NCBI RefSeq assembly: GCF_027595985.1
Contig: NC_073303.1
Location: 323,635,679 to 323,699,678, forward strand
From: Sorex araneus
Taxonomy: Eukaryota; Chordata; Mammalia; Eulipotyphla; Soricidae
Length of the DNA stretch: 64,000 bases
Reading direction: 5' to 3'
Each line of letters begins with the position of its first letter. The first letter of the stretch is position 1. The position numbers were made by a program, and so were the translations under genes. The notes under the pieces are model-generated. The model was not told where the DNA came from. It saw only the letters and a list, made by a program, of their open reading frames with translations, and made no database searches. Shown here one piece after another: positions 44,372 to 55,500 of this stretch.

Positions 44372-44905
44372 TTGCTGCATGGCGGGGGGGGGGGGGGTGT
44401 TGCTCAGACTCAGGGTAGGGATTGTTGCGGGGGGGGGGGTGTTGCTCAGACTTGGGGAGGGATTGTTGCAGGGGGGGTGTTGCTCAGACTTGGGGAGGGA
44501 TTGTTGCAGGGGGGGTGTTGCTCAGACTCAGGGTAGGGATTGTTGCAGGGGGGGTGTTGCTCAGACTTGGGGAGGGATTGTTGCAGGGGGGTGTTGCTCA
44601 GACTCAGGGTAGGGATTGTTGCAGGGGGGGGGGTGTTGCTCAGACTCAGGGTAGGGATTGTTGCAGGGGGGGTGTTGCTCAGACTTGGGGAGGGATTGTT
44701 GCAGGGGGGGTGTTGCTCAGACTTGGGGAGGGATTGTTGCAGGGGGGGTGTTGCTCAGACTTGGGGAGGGATTGTTGCAGGGGGGTGTTGCTCAGACTTG
44801 GGGAGGGATTGTTGCAGGGGGGTGTTGCTCAGACTCAGGGTAGGGATTGTTGCAGGGGGGGTGTTGCTCAGACTTGGGGAGGGATTGTTGCGGGGGTAGA
44901 GGATT
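44372..44905 (+). repeat. G-rich 39-40 bp minisatellite
   Basis: About 13 units of gggattgttgcag, a run of 6-14 Gs, tgttgctcagact and a variable end. Two variants alternate: ttggggag and cagggtag, in order B A A B A B B A A A A B A. The G-runs make the plus strand a strong G-quadruplex candidate. Open frames repeating CCSDLGRDCCRGG are artefacts. Confidence 0.95.
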
Positions 44906-44909
44906 TTGC

Positions 44910-45549
44910 TCAGTCTTAGGGGGGGGCTTAAGATGTCCATCAAAAGTGAGCTGGGATCCTTTCCCAAAGAAGCAAGGAAAGAGCCCTGGTACAAAGCCAG
45001 AGAAGACACAGGGTGGCAGATCACGGAGAGAGCAAGCCAGCTGCTTGGTGGGTGTCTAGGGGGCGTTCTCAGGGGCAAGTTACAGACCTCAGGCCCTAGA
45101 AAGTCAAAGTTGCTGCACCTGCAACAGAAATCATTCCCAAAGCCAGTTACAAACTTCAGTCATGGTGTCAACACCGAGGTCAGGGACGCAGGAAAGATAA
45201 ATCAAGCTGCCTGGGCGCTGGGGTCAAGGAGAGTCAGACAGGCAGTTTGAGATCAGATAACAACTTAATGAGACCAGCCAATCTGAGAACGGAGAGATTC
45301 AGCTGCTCAGGCCTGAGCTGGTTAACTCTTGGCTCGCCAGCTGACGCTTTTTCCTGTGATGCAAGAACGGTAACCCTGAGCCAGTAGGAATGAAGACTGC
45401 TCTCCCTAACGAACCATGCAGCACTGCAAAGCCACTACAAGTCAATACACTCCTCACCATGGGAACATCATTGTGCATCCTCAGATTTGGCATGTGGATG
45501 GAATGAAATACATTTGAACATACGTAGTTCATGGGAAGCAGTCAATAAA

Positions 45550-45550
<1 letters not shown>
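44910..45550. other. Intergenic, no gene seen
   Basis: Unclassified sequence following the minisatellite. A few minisatellite-like remnants occur to about 44935. Confidence 0.4.

Positions 45551-45582
<32 letters not shown>
45551..45582 (+). repeat. (GT)n microsatellite
   Basis: About 30 bp of GT dinucleotides. Confidence 0.93.
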
Positions 45583-45583
<1 letters not shown>

Positions 45584-45689
45584 TCTCCTTCATTTCTTTA
45601 TATTGTAGTACTCATTCTGAGAGCAAAGGAAGGGGAAATAACTGTAGCTAATATTTAACTGCTCACTCTCTTACTAGTCTGTATAGTAT

Positions 45690-45805
45690 AGTCTTGAGTA
45701 ATTTTCTTAACCACTTGAGCCTCGGTATTTTCACCTTTAGAATGAAGCTTGTAACAGCTTCTACTTCATAAAAGGGGCTGTGAAAATAGGAGCTAATATG
45801 ATTAA
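45690..45805 (-). repeat. MIR-like ancient SINE
   Basis: ttcttaaccacttgagcctc, ggtattttcacctttagaat and acttcataaaaggggctgtg follow the reversed MIR core. Confidence 0.7.
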
Positions 45806-45821
45806 CGTTTAATATTGTCTA

Positions 45822-46075
45822 AACTGAAGTGATAGCACAGCAGGTAGGGCGTTTGCCTTGCACACGGCCGACCCGGGTTCGATTCCTCCATCCCTCTTGG
45901 AGAGCCCAGCAAGCTACTGAGAGTATCCCGCCCACAAGGCAGAGCCAGGCAAGCTACCCGTGTGTATTCCATATGCCAAAAACAGTAGCAACAAGTCTCA
46001 CAATGGAGATGTTACTGGTGCCCGCTCGAGCAAATCTATGAACAACAGGAAGATAGTGCTATAGTGCTATAGTGT
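45822..46075 (+). mobile_element. SOR-like SINE, type B
   Basis: Complete plus-strand copy: actgaagtgatagcacagca head, gttcgattcctccatccctc, gcaagctactgagagtatcc, then agatagtgctatagtgctat repeats at the end. Confidence 0.93.
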
Positions 46076-46184
46076 CTGGTATTTAGCAAGGACATATTTG
46101 TTGTGACTGTTTTGAGAATTTGCTAAGTGCCAGGATGATAAGAAGCACTTTCATATTGTTGGTGGTATTTTTGGTGTTTTGCTT

Positions 46185-46680
46185 TATTTTTGGTTTGAGT
46201 GCCACACTCCTGCCTCTGTGCTCAGGGATCACTCCTAGAGGTTCTTGGGGGATGATATGGGGTACCAAGGATCAAATGTGGGTTGGCCATGTGCAAGACA
46301 AGCGCCCTCTCCCCTGTGCTATCTCTTTGGCCCCAGGAGCACTTTTGGTTTTGTTCACTTGTGTTTTCAAATGATGTTCAGGGGCTATCCCTGGCTTTGT
46401 GCTCAGGGGGTACTCCAGGGCGTATTTGGGGAACCATGGGTGACAAGGATTGAACCAAGCCTTTGATATGCAAAGCCTGTGCTCCAACTAGCTGAGCTAT
46501 CTCTCTAATTATCTCTCTGACTCAGAAAAGTCTCTACACCGGGACCAGAAACATAACTCAATGGGCCAAAGCACATGGTCTGTGTGCCGGACACCTGAAT
46601 TTAATCCCTGATAACCTTGCTCCTTCAAATACCCCAGTAGTGGTCCCTTGAACACTAACAGGTGTGGTACAAAAACAGCA
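46185..46680. mobile_element. Three diverged SOR-like SINEs
   Basis: Reversed at 46185-46335 (gagtgccacactcctgcctc) and 46350-46510 (ggggctatccctggctttgt). Forward at about 46540-46680 (gggaccagaaacataactca). Confidence 0.7.
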
Positions 46681-46949
46681 GCAAAAAACTGTACACCACA
46701 TTGTCTCCCAAGTAAAGTTACGAGATTTAGTAACTGATAACTAGGAAGGCAGGAAGAAAAATTCTTCCCAAATCTAGGGCAAGGGGCAAAGAGTATGATA
46801 TAATCATAGCCACTTGTTTGCCTGTCATAAGTGACTTACACAACTAATTCAATTTTTTTTAAAGCTATACCCATCAGTGATCTAGACAAGCATACCACCC
46901 CTTCAAGCCATTTCCCTTGCCCTATAAGTTTACTTATTCTTGATATAGA

Positions 46950-47045
46950 CTTGGGCATTATCCATGTTTTATTGGATAAAAACAAGGCTCAGAGGAATCA
47001 CATAACTCATGTGGAGTTTTATGAAGAGTAAGAGGTGGGGCTGAT
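46950..47045 (+). repeat. MIR-like ancient SINE
   Basis: ggcattatccatgttttatt, caaggctcagaggaatcaca and gaagagtaagaggtggggct follow the MIR core order. Confidence 0.65.
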
Positions 47046-47336
47046 TCTCAAGTTCGTCTTCAGAGTCCTGTGGCCAGAGCACTTTCCTTGGTCAAGTTAC
47101 CCCTTCTGTCCTTGGAGACCAAGCAATGCCAGGAATTGAACACTGGATTCTAGCATTCAAAGCATGCACACTAACTCTTTGAGTCATCTCCTTATCATTT
47201 CCTTTTATCTTTGTTTCCTTTTTTATAAGTTGGTCATTTCCAACATCTGATGAAGTGGGAGGGGCTACTTCAGCAACTGACTTATTATAGCCCTCAACAA
47301 ACACTTGTTGTTTGGATGGTTGTATGGGTGGATAGG

Positions 47337-47425
47337 TACATGGATGGATGGATGGATGGATGGATGGATGGATGGATGGATGGATGGATGGGTAGCTGGG
47401 TAGTGGGTGGATGGATGGATGAGTG
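47337..47425 (+). repeat. (GGAT)n microsatellite
   Basis: About 50 bp of ATGG/GGAT tetranucleotides at 47337-47392, then a short interrupted run to 47425. Confidence 0.93.
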
Positions 47426-47429
47426 ACTT

Positions 47430-48255
47430 TATGGAGTCAGTTACGATGTTTATCCACAAAATCAGTTTTCTGTCTCACCTTCTCCTGCCTTGCTTGATGT
47501 GTCAGAACGACCACCCTTCCCAATTTGCCTGCACTCTCTTATTTGTGGCGACTACCTGTCCCAGACTGCTGTTAACACAAATCCTTCACTCTCAGAAGTG
47601 CCCCAGTCTGGAGGATAAAGTCTGCATATAAGGATTTTGGAACTCATAGGGCAAGTCCTAACAATAGTGTGTAAAGTCAGCGCCTACCTCTCCCTTCTCC
47701 TGTGCTCACCGGGCCTCAGGAGGGCAGGGGAGAGGGTGCTGAGACACTCCATGTGCAGATATGGTCTGGGTAAGGTGGTCCAGTCTCTGCTTCCTACTGC
47801 CTTCCTGGAAATGGGGGTGCAGCCAGACTTGAGTGGTGCTGGCAGATTGACTGAGACAGCTCCCCAAGGAATGTTGGGCTGTTGCATTTCCACTCTGTCA
47901 GGACCCCCAGAGAGATCCCACCTCTCCCAGGAACCATAAGGGTCGTGAAAGCAGATGTGAGGAAGCCAACTGAGCATCATGGGGACGGGGGTGGGGTGTA
48001 GACAAGTGGTCTGGGCCTGTGTCCCATTCGACCCAGAATGCTACACAAAGCGACCAGAAGCCTGGCTGGATCCATCCTGCCTGTCTCTCCACCCATCTCT
48101 AGGGGAATGAGAAATCGTACATGCTAATAATTGTTTTAGATCTAAAACTGGCAGGAGCCTTATTGACTAGCTAAAACTAGGCTTGACTAAATTTAGTCAT
48201 TATAATAGCGGCAAAGGGCAAAATTAAGGTGTTATGAAAAATTGATAGGATTACT
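47430..48255. other. Intergenic, no gene seen
   Basis: Unclassified; open frames around 47637-47980 on both strands show no recognisable domain or splice context. Confidence 0.4.
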
Positions 48256-48257
48256 TT

Positions 48258-49020
48258 TTTGTTGGGGTGAGGGCATGTCTGGCAGTACTCAGAGATTCCT
48301 CCTGGCTCTGTGGTCAATGATCGTTTCCAGCAGTGTTTGGAGACCATATGTAGTGCTGGGGACTGACCCACGGCAGCACAGCCAAGGTTTTGCCTCTTGT
48401 ACTATTTCTCTAGCCGGGAAAGGCTACATTTTAGTACTTCTAGATTTTGTGGCCATTAGCACTTGTTTCTGATACTGTTATTATTTATTTGTTTGTCTAT
48501 TTTTACAGTTATGGGGATCAAACTCAGGGCCTCACACAGGCAACACAGGTGTTCAACTGTGGACTTATACACCCAGCTTTTTAATAGTGTCATTTATGTG
48601 TAGGGGAACATAGCTGGCAGTGCTCAGGGGATGCTCCCGACTTAGTGCTCGAGGTAGCTCCTGATGGTGCTCAGGGAACCATGCAGTGCCAGGGAACCCA
48701 ATCCTAACATCTATGGTTATAGGAACTGAATGTGGATGCAGGAATCATCCAGTCCTCTAGCCCACTGAGCTATTTCTGACCCCTATTTCTTTGTGTGGTG
48801 CTGGAGATCAAACTCAGGTCTCAGAGTGCAAGACTTTTATTTATTTATTCATTTATGTATTATTTATTCTTTGTGGGAGGCACATTCAGCAGCAGTCAGG
48901 TCTTACTTTTGCTCTGTGCTCAGGGATCACTCCTGGTGAGCTTGGGGACTGTATAAGGGTGGTAGTTCCGTTCGCCAGGTTGGGCACATGTGCCCTAACC
49001 AATGTGTATCTCTCTGGCCT
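48258..49020 (-). mobile_element. Cluster of reversed degenerate SINEs
   Basis: SOR-like copies at about 48258-48420, 48600-48785 and 48870-49020, with an ID-like reversed fragment at 48500-48580 (ggggatcaaactcagggcct). Confidence 0.65.
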
Positions 49021-49061
49021 TAGGCAAGCACGTTATAGGCACACCCACAGACCTAATACTG

Positions 49062-49248
49062 TTTTTTTTTTTTTTTTTTTTTTTGCTTTTTGGGTCACAC
49101 CTGGCGATGCACAGGGGTTACTCCTGGCTCTGCACTCAGGAATCACCCCTGGCCATGCTCAGGGGACCATATGGGATGCTGGGATTCGAACCCGGGTCGG
49201 CCGCGTGCAAGGCAAACGCCCTACCCGCTGTGCTATCGCTCCAGCCCC
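49062..49248 (-). mobile_element. SOR-like SINE, type A, near-consensus with poly(T) tail
   Basis: The cleanest reversed type A copy in the window: a pure T tail at 49062-49084, gggtcacacctggcgatgca, gaacccgggtcggccgcgtg, head gctatcgctccagcccc. Target-site duplication taatactgtt at 49054-49063 and 49249-49258. The pure tail and intact CpGs suggest a young insertion. Confidence 0.97.
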
Positions 49249-49259
49249 TAATACTGTTA

Positions 49260-49895
49260 TTTTTAATGATTGCGCTTATTTTATGGATGTATTTTAGATA
49301 ATTCAATTGATTTAATTTAAATCACAGGGCATGTGGGTTTTCTTAGCTTTCCACTATTAGAAATCCTCTAAGGCAAGTAGGTACAGCTAGAGAGCTGCAA
49401 GTGCATCTCCTTAGTTGCCCCTGTGGTGGCCGACTCTGAGGTGGTCAGTGTTTTCCTCCCTAGACTCACATCCTCATGCAATCCTATCTGTATCCAACAA
49501 GTTTGACCTGTGTAACAAGTAGGATGCGGCACACCTGCCAATGTGCAACCTCTCGGACCAGGCTGGAGAAGGCTGTTGCTTCTGCTGAGTTCTCGCCTGT
49601 GGCCTTGCCCTGTCTCCAAGCAGTCTCTGGGGAGGTCTACCTGGCAGAGAGCTGAGGTCTCCTGCCAACCCCTACCTAAGGGCATCAGGCAAGCATCTAG
49701 CTGGTATGGCCCCAACAACCCAACCCGGGTCTCAGCTGGCCTTGTTAAAGACCCAGCAGGGTCCCCAGATTACCACAAACTGGAGACATAAGAGAACTAA
49801 GGGTTTTGGTTTTATTGTTGTTGTTGTTATAAAGTGGTACGTGGATGAGTAATGCAATAATATATATATGTTATGGTAATGTACATATATAACAT
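49260..49895. other. Intergenic, no gene seen
   Basis: Unclassified sequence with open frames on both strands around 49370-49790, none with a recognisable domain. Confidence 0.4.
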
Positions 49896-49899
49896 CTCT

Positions 49900-50090
49900 A
49901 AACATACAAGCACATACATTAATTCTTAGAAAAATAGGATTAGTGGGGCATAAGGGATGACTTCCCTCAAATGTTTTAGACCTGCATTGTCAATCCACTC
50001 TCCAGAAAGATTGTACCAGTTTATACCCTGATCAGTGTTTCAAGCTGCCTGTTTCTAGAGTTTTTAACAACACTTGGCATTATCTGTTCT
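49900..50090 (-). mobile_element. Old L1 3' fragment
   Basis: Reversed old L1 block: actctccagaaagattgtac and cagtttataccctgatcagt, preceded by AT-rich sequence. Confidence 0.5.
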
Positions 50091-50094
50091 ACTA

Positions 50095-50262
50095 ATTTTA
50101 TCCCAGGGAAGGAGAGGAAGCTGGGCCATGCCCATCTGTGCTCAGGGATTACTCCTTACTCTGTGCTCAGGGATCACTCCTGTCCTGGCAGTGCTCAGGA
50201 TGCCAGGGATGAAACCAGGCTCAGTATGTGCCTTAAGCCCTGTGCTATCCCTCTGGCCTTAC
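50095..50262 (-). mobile_element. SOR-like SINE, diverged
   Basis: Reversed copy with gtgctcagggattactcctt partly duplicated, then ccctgtgctatccctctggc at the head. Confidence 0.75.
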
Positions 50263-50264
50263 TT

Positions 50265-50995
50265 ATTTAAGCAGCAGAACGGAGGAAAGATAGTCACAAA
50301 CGTACAAGCCAGTTCAACTCTATGTGGCTATATTTCTCAAAACTTTAGAGAAGACATTCCTGCAGATGAAGCTCATGAAGTTACAATGACGTCTCCCTGT
50401 GCTACTAATCAGTCGGTCTTGCTCTTGGAACAATCCTTGCCTAAACAGGAAATGTTTAAGAACTATTTAGAGCAGCCCGGAGTATTGCTCCAGTCGTCAA
50501 GCTGAACGTAACCTTGGTGTTGTCTCTATGGCCCTTGGATAAACTGGAGCTGTTTTACAAAAGCATGGAGTGCCTCTGGACAGGACTCCTGGGCCTTTGA
50601 GCCAAGCCCCCAAGGTGAACAAAAACAGGAGTGGCTGGCAGCCCCCTCCCCCTCTCCGCACAGAAAGCCATCTCCACACACAGGCAAGCTTACAGCATCT
50701 GCTGACTAAACCCCATCACGAGAGGCTTTCTAAAAACATTTCCCAAAGTTGCCATAAATAGGTAACCACCTCTTAGGAAATACAAAAGAAAGCCTTGTTT
50801 TCTTACGAAACCAGAACACTGGGTAGCTTGGTAATGGAGGGTTGCGGTTTTTCCTTGTTTGCTCAGATACTGGCTTCCCAGCCAGTGCCTTGAGTAGTGA
50901 CTTGAATGTGGAAAGCATAAGGCACTGCTCCCTCCCTCCTTCACAGCCTGATTCATCCATACACCAAATGAAGCTCTGCATAGAAAGGGAAGTTC
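50265..50995. other. Intergenic, no gene seen
   Basis: Unclassified sequence without repeats. A 143-codon frame (50074-50505) begins inside the SINE and has no domain. Confidence 0.4.
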
Positions 50996-50997
50996 TT

Positions 50998-51315
50998 TAG
51001 GCCAAAGCTATAGTACAGGGATTAAGTCTCTTCCTTATATGCCGTCAAGCCCTGCTACTGCGTATGGTCCCCTGAGCACCACCAAATATAACCCTTGAGC
51101 ATTACAGGGTGTGGATGAAAACCCAAGTAAAGAGGTTTGGGGCTGGAGAGATAGTATAGCAGGTAGGGCGCTTGCCTCGTAGGTGCCCACGTGGGTTCTT
51201 TCCCCGGCATCCCATATGGTCCCCTGAGTCCTGTCAGGAGTGATTCCTGAGTGCAGAGCCAGGAGTAAGCCCTGAGCACTGCTGGGTATGACCCCCAAAT
51301 AAACAAACAAAAATA
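50998..51315 (+). mobile_element. Two SOR-like SINEs, second near full length
   Basis: A diverged copy at about 50998-51125, then a type A copy at 51139-51315 with ggggctggagagatagtata, ggcatcccatatggtcccct and an AAACA-rich tail. Confidence 0.85.
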
Positions 51316-51550
51316 GAGAAAGAAAGATGAACCCCTCACAACAAGAGTATGTGCTTGTTGGTGGCTAGCTGTGATGATGGAGTAGGGGTGGGATAAGGAA
51401 ACCTCATGATGTTCTGAGTGCATGCTGGCAGTTACACTTATGATACCTTTCTTGCATATTTAAGAAGTCTGCCTGATTGTTCAGTTTCTCATCTTCACAC
51501 ACTGTCTCTCTAGGAAAAGCATGAAAACAATCACAGAGACTAATAAAATA

Positions 51551-51778
51551 GCACTGTAGCACTGTCATCTCGTTGTTCATAAATTTGCTCGAGAGGGCAG
51601 CAGTGACATCTCCATTGTGAGACTTGTTGTTACTGTTTTTGGCATATGGAATATGCCACGGGTAGCTTGCCAGGCTCTGCTGTTCGGGTGGGATACTCTC
51701 GAGAGGGACGAGAGGAATTGAGCCCGGGTCGCCGCGTGCAAGGCAAACGCCCTACCTGCTATGCTATTGCTCCAGTCC
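51551..51778 (-). mobile_element. SOR-like SINE, type B
   Basis: Reversed copy with a shortened middle: actgtcatctcgttgttcat end, gggatactctcgagagggac (about 20 bp missing relative to other copies), head tgctattgctccagtcc. Confidence 0.9.
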
Positions 51779-51964
51779 ACTAATAAAATAAGCACCATTA
51801 AATGGCCAAAAGCTTCAAATTCTGTCATTTGTTTTGATTTTTTAAATATTAAATAAATAAAAATTCCTGAGAATTTAATGCCTTCTCTTCTCTGAACTTT
51901 TTATTTCCTTTCCTCGCCAGAGGTAGGGAAGCACTATCGTAGTGTTTTACCTTCAAACTTATTT

Positions 51965-52340
51965 TTGGAAGTGAGGGTAATGGTTGGGCCCTCCTCCCCT
52001 AGTGATGTTCTGGGTTTACTCTAGCTTCTGTGCTCATGGGTCACCAATGCGGTTGCTTGAGGGACTATGCGGGTCGGGGATCAGCTGTATCAAGGCAAGT
52101 ACTTTTACCTCTATACTTTCTCTCTGGTCCCACATTCTATTATTATTATTTTTTAATCACACACACGGACACACACGCACACCACATTGTTGTTTTTAGA
52201 AGTTTCTATACTTTTGTACTTCTTCCATATATTTCTTTTTTCTTTCTGGTTTGCGGGCTGACCTGCCTATGCCCAGGCTGAACCTGGGGCTCCTGTCTGC
52301 AGAGCATCAGCTGCAAGGAGCTGTTTCTCCAGCCCCAACC
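51965..52340 (-). mobile_element. Two reversed degenerate SINEs
   Basis: 51965-52135 (tgatgttctgggtttactct to actttctctctggtccc) and 52240-52340 (cctatgcccaggctgaacct to gctgtttctccagcccc). An (AC)-rich scrap lies at 52160-52185. Confidence 0.6.
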
Positions 52341-53060
52341 TGCCAGGTTTCATTCACTTAGACCCCCAAGAGGGTGGCGTTTTCGAGGGGGCATGCCACG
52401 TGCTATTTTGAGGTGCATGCTGATGCATGATTGTATCATTTAAATCACCCCCAAGTCTCATCATTGATGAGACTGATCATGGCTCGGCTGCACTTCGGTT
52501 GTGCTGAGGTGAATAATGCCAATGATCGTCCTTTCTTCTTTCTTTCGGCCTCTCAAGCAGTGCTCAGGAGCTCTGGGGGCCTCACTAGCAATTCTCTGCC
52601 AACTGGGCCAGCAGTTTATTACAAGGAGCTCCTGAGGAAAGCTGCTGCGTGGGCCCTGCAGTGCCAGAGATGACCAGGCACGCTGGTGGGTCTGGAATCT
52701 CCAGGGCTTTGCCTGGCAATGCTCGGGGAGGGGGGGTCAGGGCATGTGGTGCCGGAATCAGCTGGTTGGTCAGTGCATGCTAAGCAGACATCCTAACTGC
52801 TGCAGTATCTCCTGGTTCCTGAACACCCCTTTATTGGGGAAAAGGGTCTATTCCCTACAGTGCTGAGGCACCCAAGGGTGCTTGTGCTTGAGTCAGAGCT
52901 TCCATGGGCAAAGCAGATGCTCAAACTCTTTAAGTTACTCCTCCAGCCCAGGGAATGTCCTTACATGTGTCTTCACAGGTACAATAGGCACAGACACGGA
53001 TGCTTCTCCAGGGAATCACTATTCCTTACCATGAAGTGGTCATGATTTTAAAGTAAATCT
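52341..53060 (-). mobile_element. Region with two or three SINE remnants
   Basis: Reversed degenerate copies at about 52545-52820 and 52855-52950 (gtgctgaggcacccaagggt; ttactcctccagcccagg). The rest of the segment is unclassified. Confidence 0.5.
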
Positions 53061-53065
53061 ACTGG

Positions 53066-53205
53066 GGCAGGAGCCATAGAACAGTAGGGAGGGCATTTGC
53101 CTTGCACGTGGCTGACCAGATTTGATCCCTTTTTTCCCATATAGTCCCCCGAGCACCACCAGGAGTAATTCCTGAATGCAGAGTCAGGAACTGCCTTCTT
53201 ACAAA
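53066..53205 (+). mobile_element. SOR-like SINE, diverged type A
   Basis: ggggcaggagccatagaaca head, ccagatttgatccctttttt middle, gcaccaccaggagtaattcc end. It is the last SINE before the RAB31 3' UTR. Confidence 0.8.
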
Positions 53206-53264
53206 AGTTATTCTGCTAACATGATATAATGAAAAAATGATAAACTTAGTAAAACTTAAAAATA

Positions 53265-53270
53265 TTTATT
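53265..53270 (-). terminator. RAB31: RAB31 distal poly(A) signal
   Basis: tttatt on plus reads AATAAA on minus. It lies at the left edge of the repeat-free block, just before SINE-bearing sequence resumes, and places cleavage near 53245-53250. Confidence 0.55.
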
Positions 53271-55494
53271 AGTATGAATCAGTGTATTAAAACCCAAATA
53301 ACAGATACCATTGGGCATTGTTGAGGGCAATGCTTGAGTACAGAGTCTATAAGGGAAAGGTCCTACGTACGGCAGGGTCTTCTATATACAAAACCTGGGT
53401 CCAGCCCAGACAAAAGCTCTTTAGGAAAACACAGGAAATGGAAACAGTCTCCACAACAGAGCACTGACATAGGATCAACATTGGTCTCCATAACGACAGC
53501 TAAAGCCCAGAACTAGAGCACCAGAGGGCCGTTCCGTTGCTAAGCCGACTCGACCAGTTTCGCTAAACACATTCCAGTGCAGCGAGGTGTGGGGCTTCCG
53601 AGAGCCACTCCATTCCGGCCCTTGATCTGATAGACAATATTTCAGTCAGCCAAATCCGTCTTAGAAAAATTCAGTTCTCTGGGGGGGACACAGCCCTCGT
53701 GGTGTCTAGAAGTTTGTTTAGGTCTTCAACCTTTGTAGTCTGCATCCCAGCACCCTGGTGTACCATTTTCAGCTATAAAATGGCAGGTCAATGATGTACC
53801 CTCAAATATCTTCTGCATGATTCCACTGCCTGCTGGGAAATAATCCCCCTGGGAGCCCCTGCCGAAGTGACACACCGTAGTCACATGGCAGTCTCTGAGT
53901 GGAATCAATGATATGTCTGCCTAACAAACAGGAAACCATTTACACATGTACACTTGTGTAGTGCACAGGGAAGGTGAGGAAACAGGGAAAAGGAGCAAGT
54001 CTTGGATAGTGATGCGAAGAGTGCCACTCCACAAGAAACTACTTGACATTTTGGAGCAACAGTCCTTTGGAGTCTTTCTGTAACATCTGGTGTGTATGGT
54101 TCAATTCTCAGAAGAGCCAGAATGTCATTTCAAGGCAATGTGAAGAAAGATTTTCAAAAAGAAAAGACGCAGCAGCTTCATTGTGGACCAGGTGCCAGCA
54201 CATCTTCAGCAAAGACTCCATGTTCCATGGACACCTGTATGCATGAATGCCATCTAGTGTCCCTTTGCCAGTGGCTCCGAGTAGTGTTCATAGTCATGTG
54301 ACTGGCTTGAGTAGTTAAGGAAGGACAGAGAGAGTGGTTTGCATCCCGTGTGCTTCTGGAATAAAACCATGAGTTCATTCAGGGGCAGCTCATGAACGGG
54401 GGCTAAGATCCGCCAGATGGGTCACAGCCACGCAGGAAGGAGCCGGGCCAGAGTTCCGAAGCTGCTGGGACACGGACCACCTCAGCCAGAAGTGCCTTGT
54501 TGAGAAAGACCTGGGCTCTCAAGAATAGAGAAAGGTTGCAAAACAAGCCCAGGGCTGTTACTTGGAAAGGCGTCATTTTCATCTTCAGTTCTGATTCTTT
54601 AAACTACAGGGAGAGAGATGTAAGGATTGCTTGACCCGCAAGCGGAATTCTGTTAGCCAGTCAGGTTGACAAAGTAGAGAAAATACTAAAAGTCCTGGAA
54701 AGACCCTTCCAACATTACCCAAATACCTACACCTAACAGTTTTTGAGGTACCCATCTGGGAGAGCAAAGAGACACTACAACTATGTGTTTCTGGCCTTCA
54801 CATTCTAAGATTATTATCAGACTCTGGAGCTGGCTGAACTTGGATGAGTACCAGATGGAGCATATGGACTTGAGTGAAAAAAGCCTAAGCCTGTGACTTC
54901 CACCTGGCTGTTTCCTTGACGGCAGTCCACATGCAGGAGTGTGAAACTGGTTTCAGTCTCGCCAAGGACTGTGGGCTTTGGTGGACGGTGAGCTTGGGGT
55001 CCCCATCTGTCAGACAGGTGTACCTGACAGGACTCTGAAGCGCCAGGTCTTTAATCAGCTCACTCCCTTTCCTGGCATTTGTATTGTGATTCTGGTCGCA
55101 CTGCTGGCCCTGGAATGCTTCTGGCCATGGAGGGTCCTGTGGGCCCTGCTATCATGCCCCAGGAGCCATCTCTTTGGAGGCCATTCGTCTGCAGTATCCT
55201 CTTCTCTCCAAGGGATCCAAGTTCTTGTTAGGAACCCTCTCTAAGGCCTAATGGGAAGGAAATCTCCTGTTTCTTGACTCCAGCCTTTTGTATATGTTGG
55301 CATTATTATGATATTTGAATTGTGAGTGGAAACACCTTTCTCTCCTTTGCCTTTTCTCTCTCCTTTGGATTCAAAATAGTTAAGTAAGGAGACAGGAAGG
55401 TTTTGTTAGACTATTTGTAGTCCAACATTCTAGAACTAGACCTCTTACTAGTCCTAATATCTACCTTCCCAAACTTGGTATCTTCTAAAAAAAT

Positions 55495-55500
55495 TTTATT
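55495..55500 (-). terminator. RAB31: Possible RAB31 proximal poly(A) signal
   Basis: AATAAA on the minus strand about 885 bp after the stop codon, in a T-rich context. It would yield a short-UTR isoform. Confidence 0.35.

Noticed and set aside
44372..44905. CRISPR-like regular repeats
   Set aside because: The units are contiguous tandem copies without unique spacers, in a mammalian nuclear context.
44321..44919. Cys/Gly-rich frames repeating CCSDLGRDCCRGG, resembling a repetitive secreted protein
   Set aside because: Translation of the G-rich minisatellite in several frames; G-run lengths vary without preserving frame.
45822..45895. tRNA-like A and B boxes in many places, suggesting tRNA genes
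   Set aside because: They belong to SINE heads with retroposon bodies and tails. No cloverleaf of normal length was seen as a stand-alone gene.
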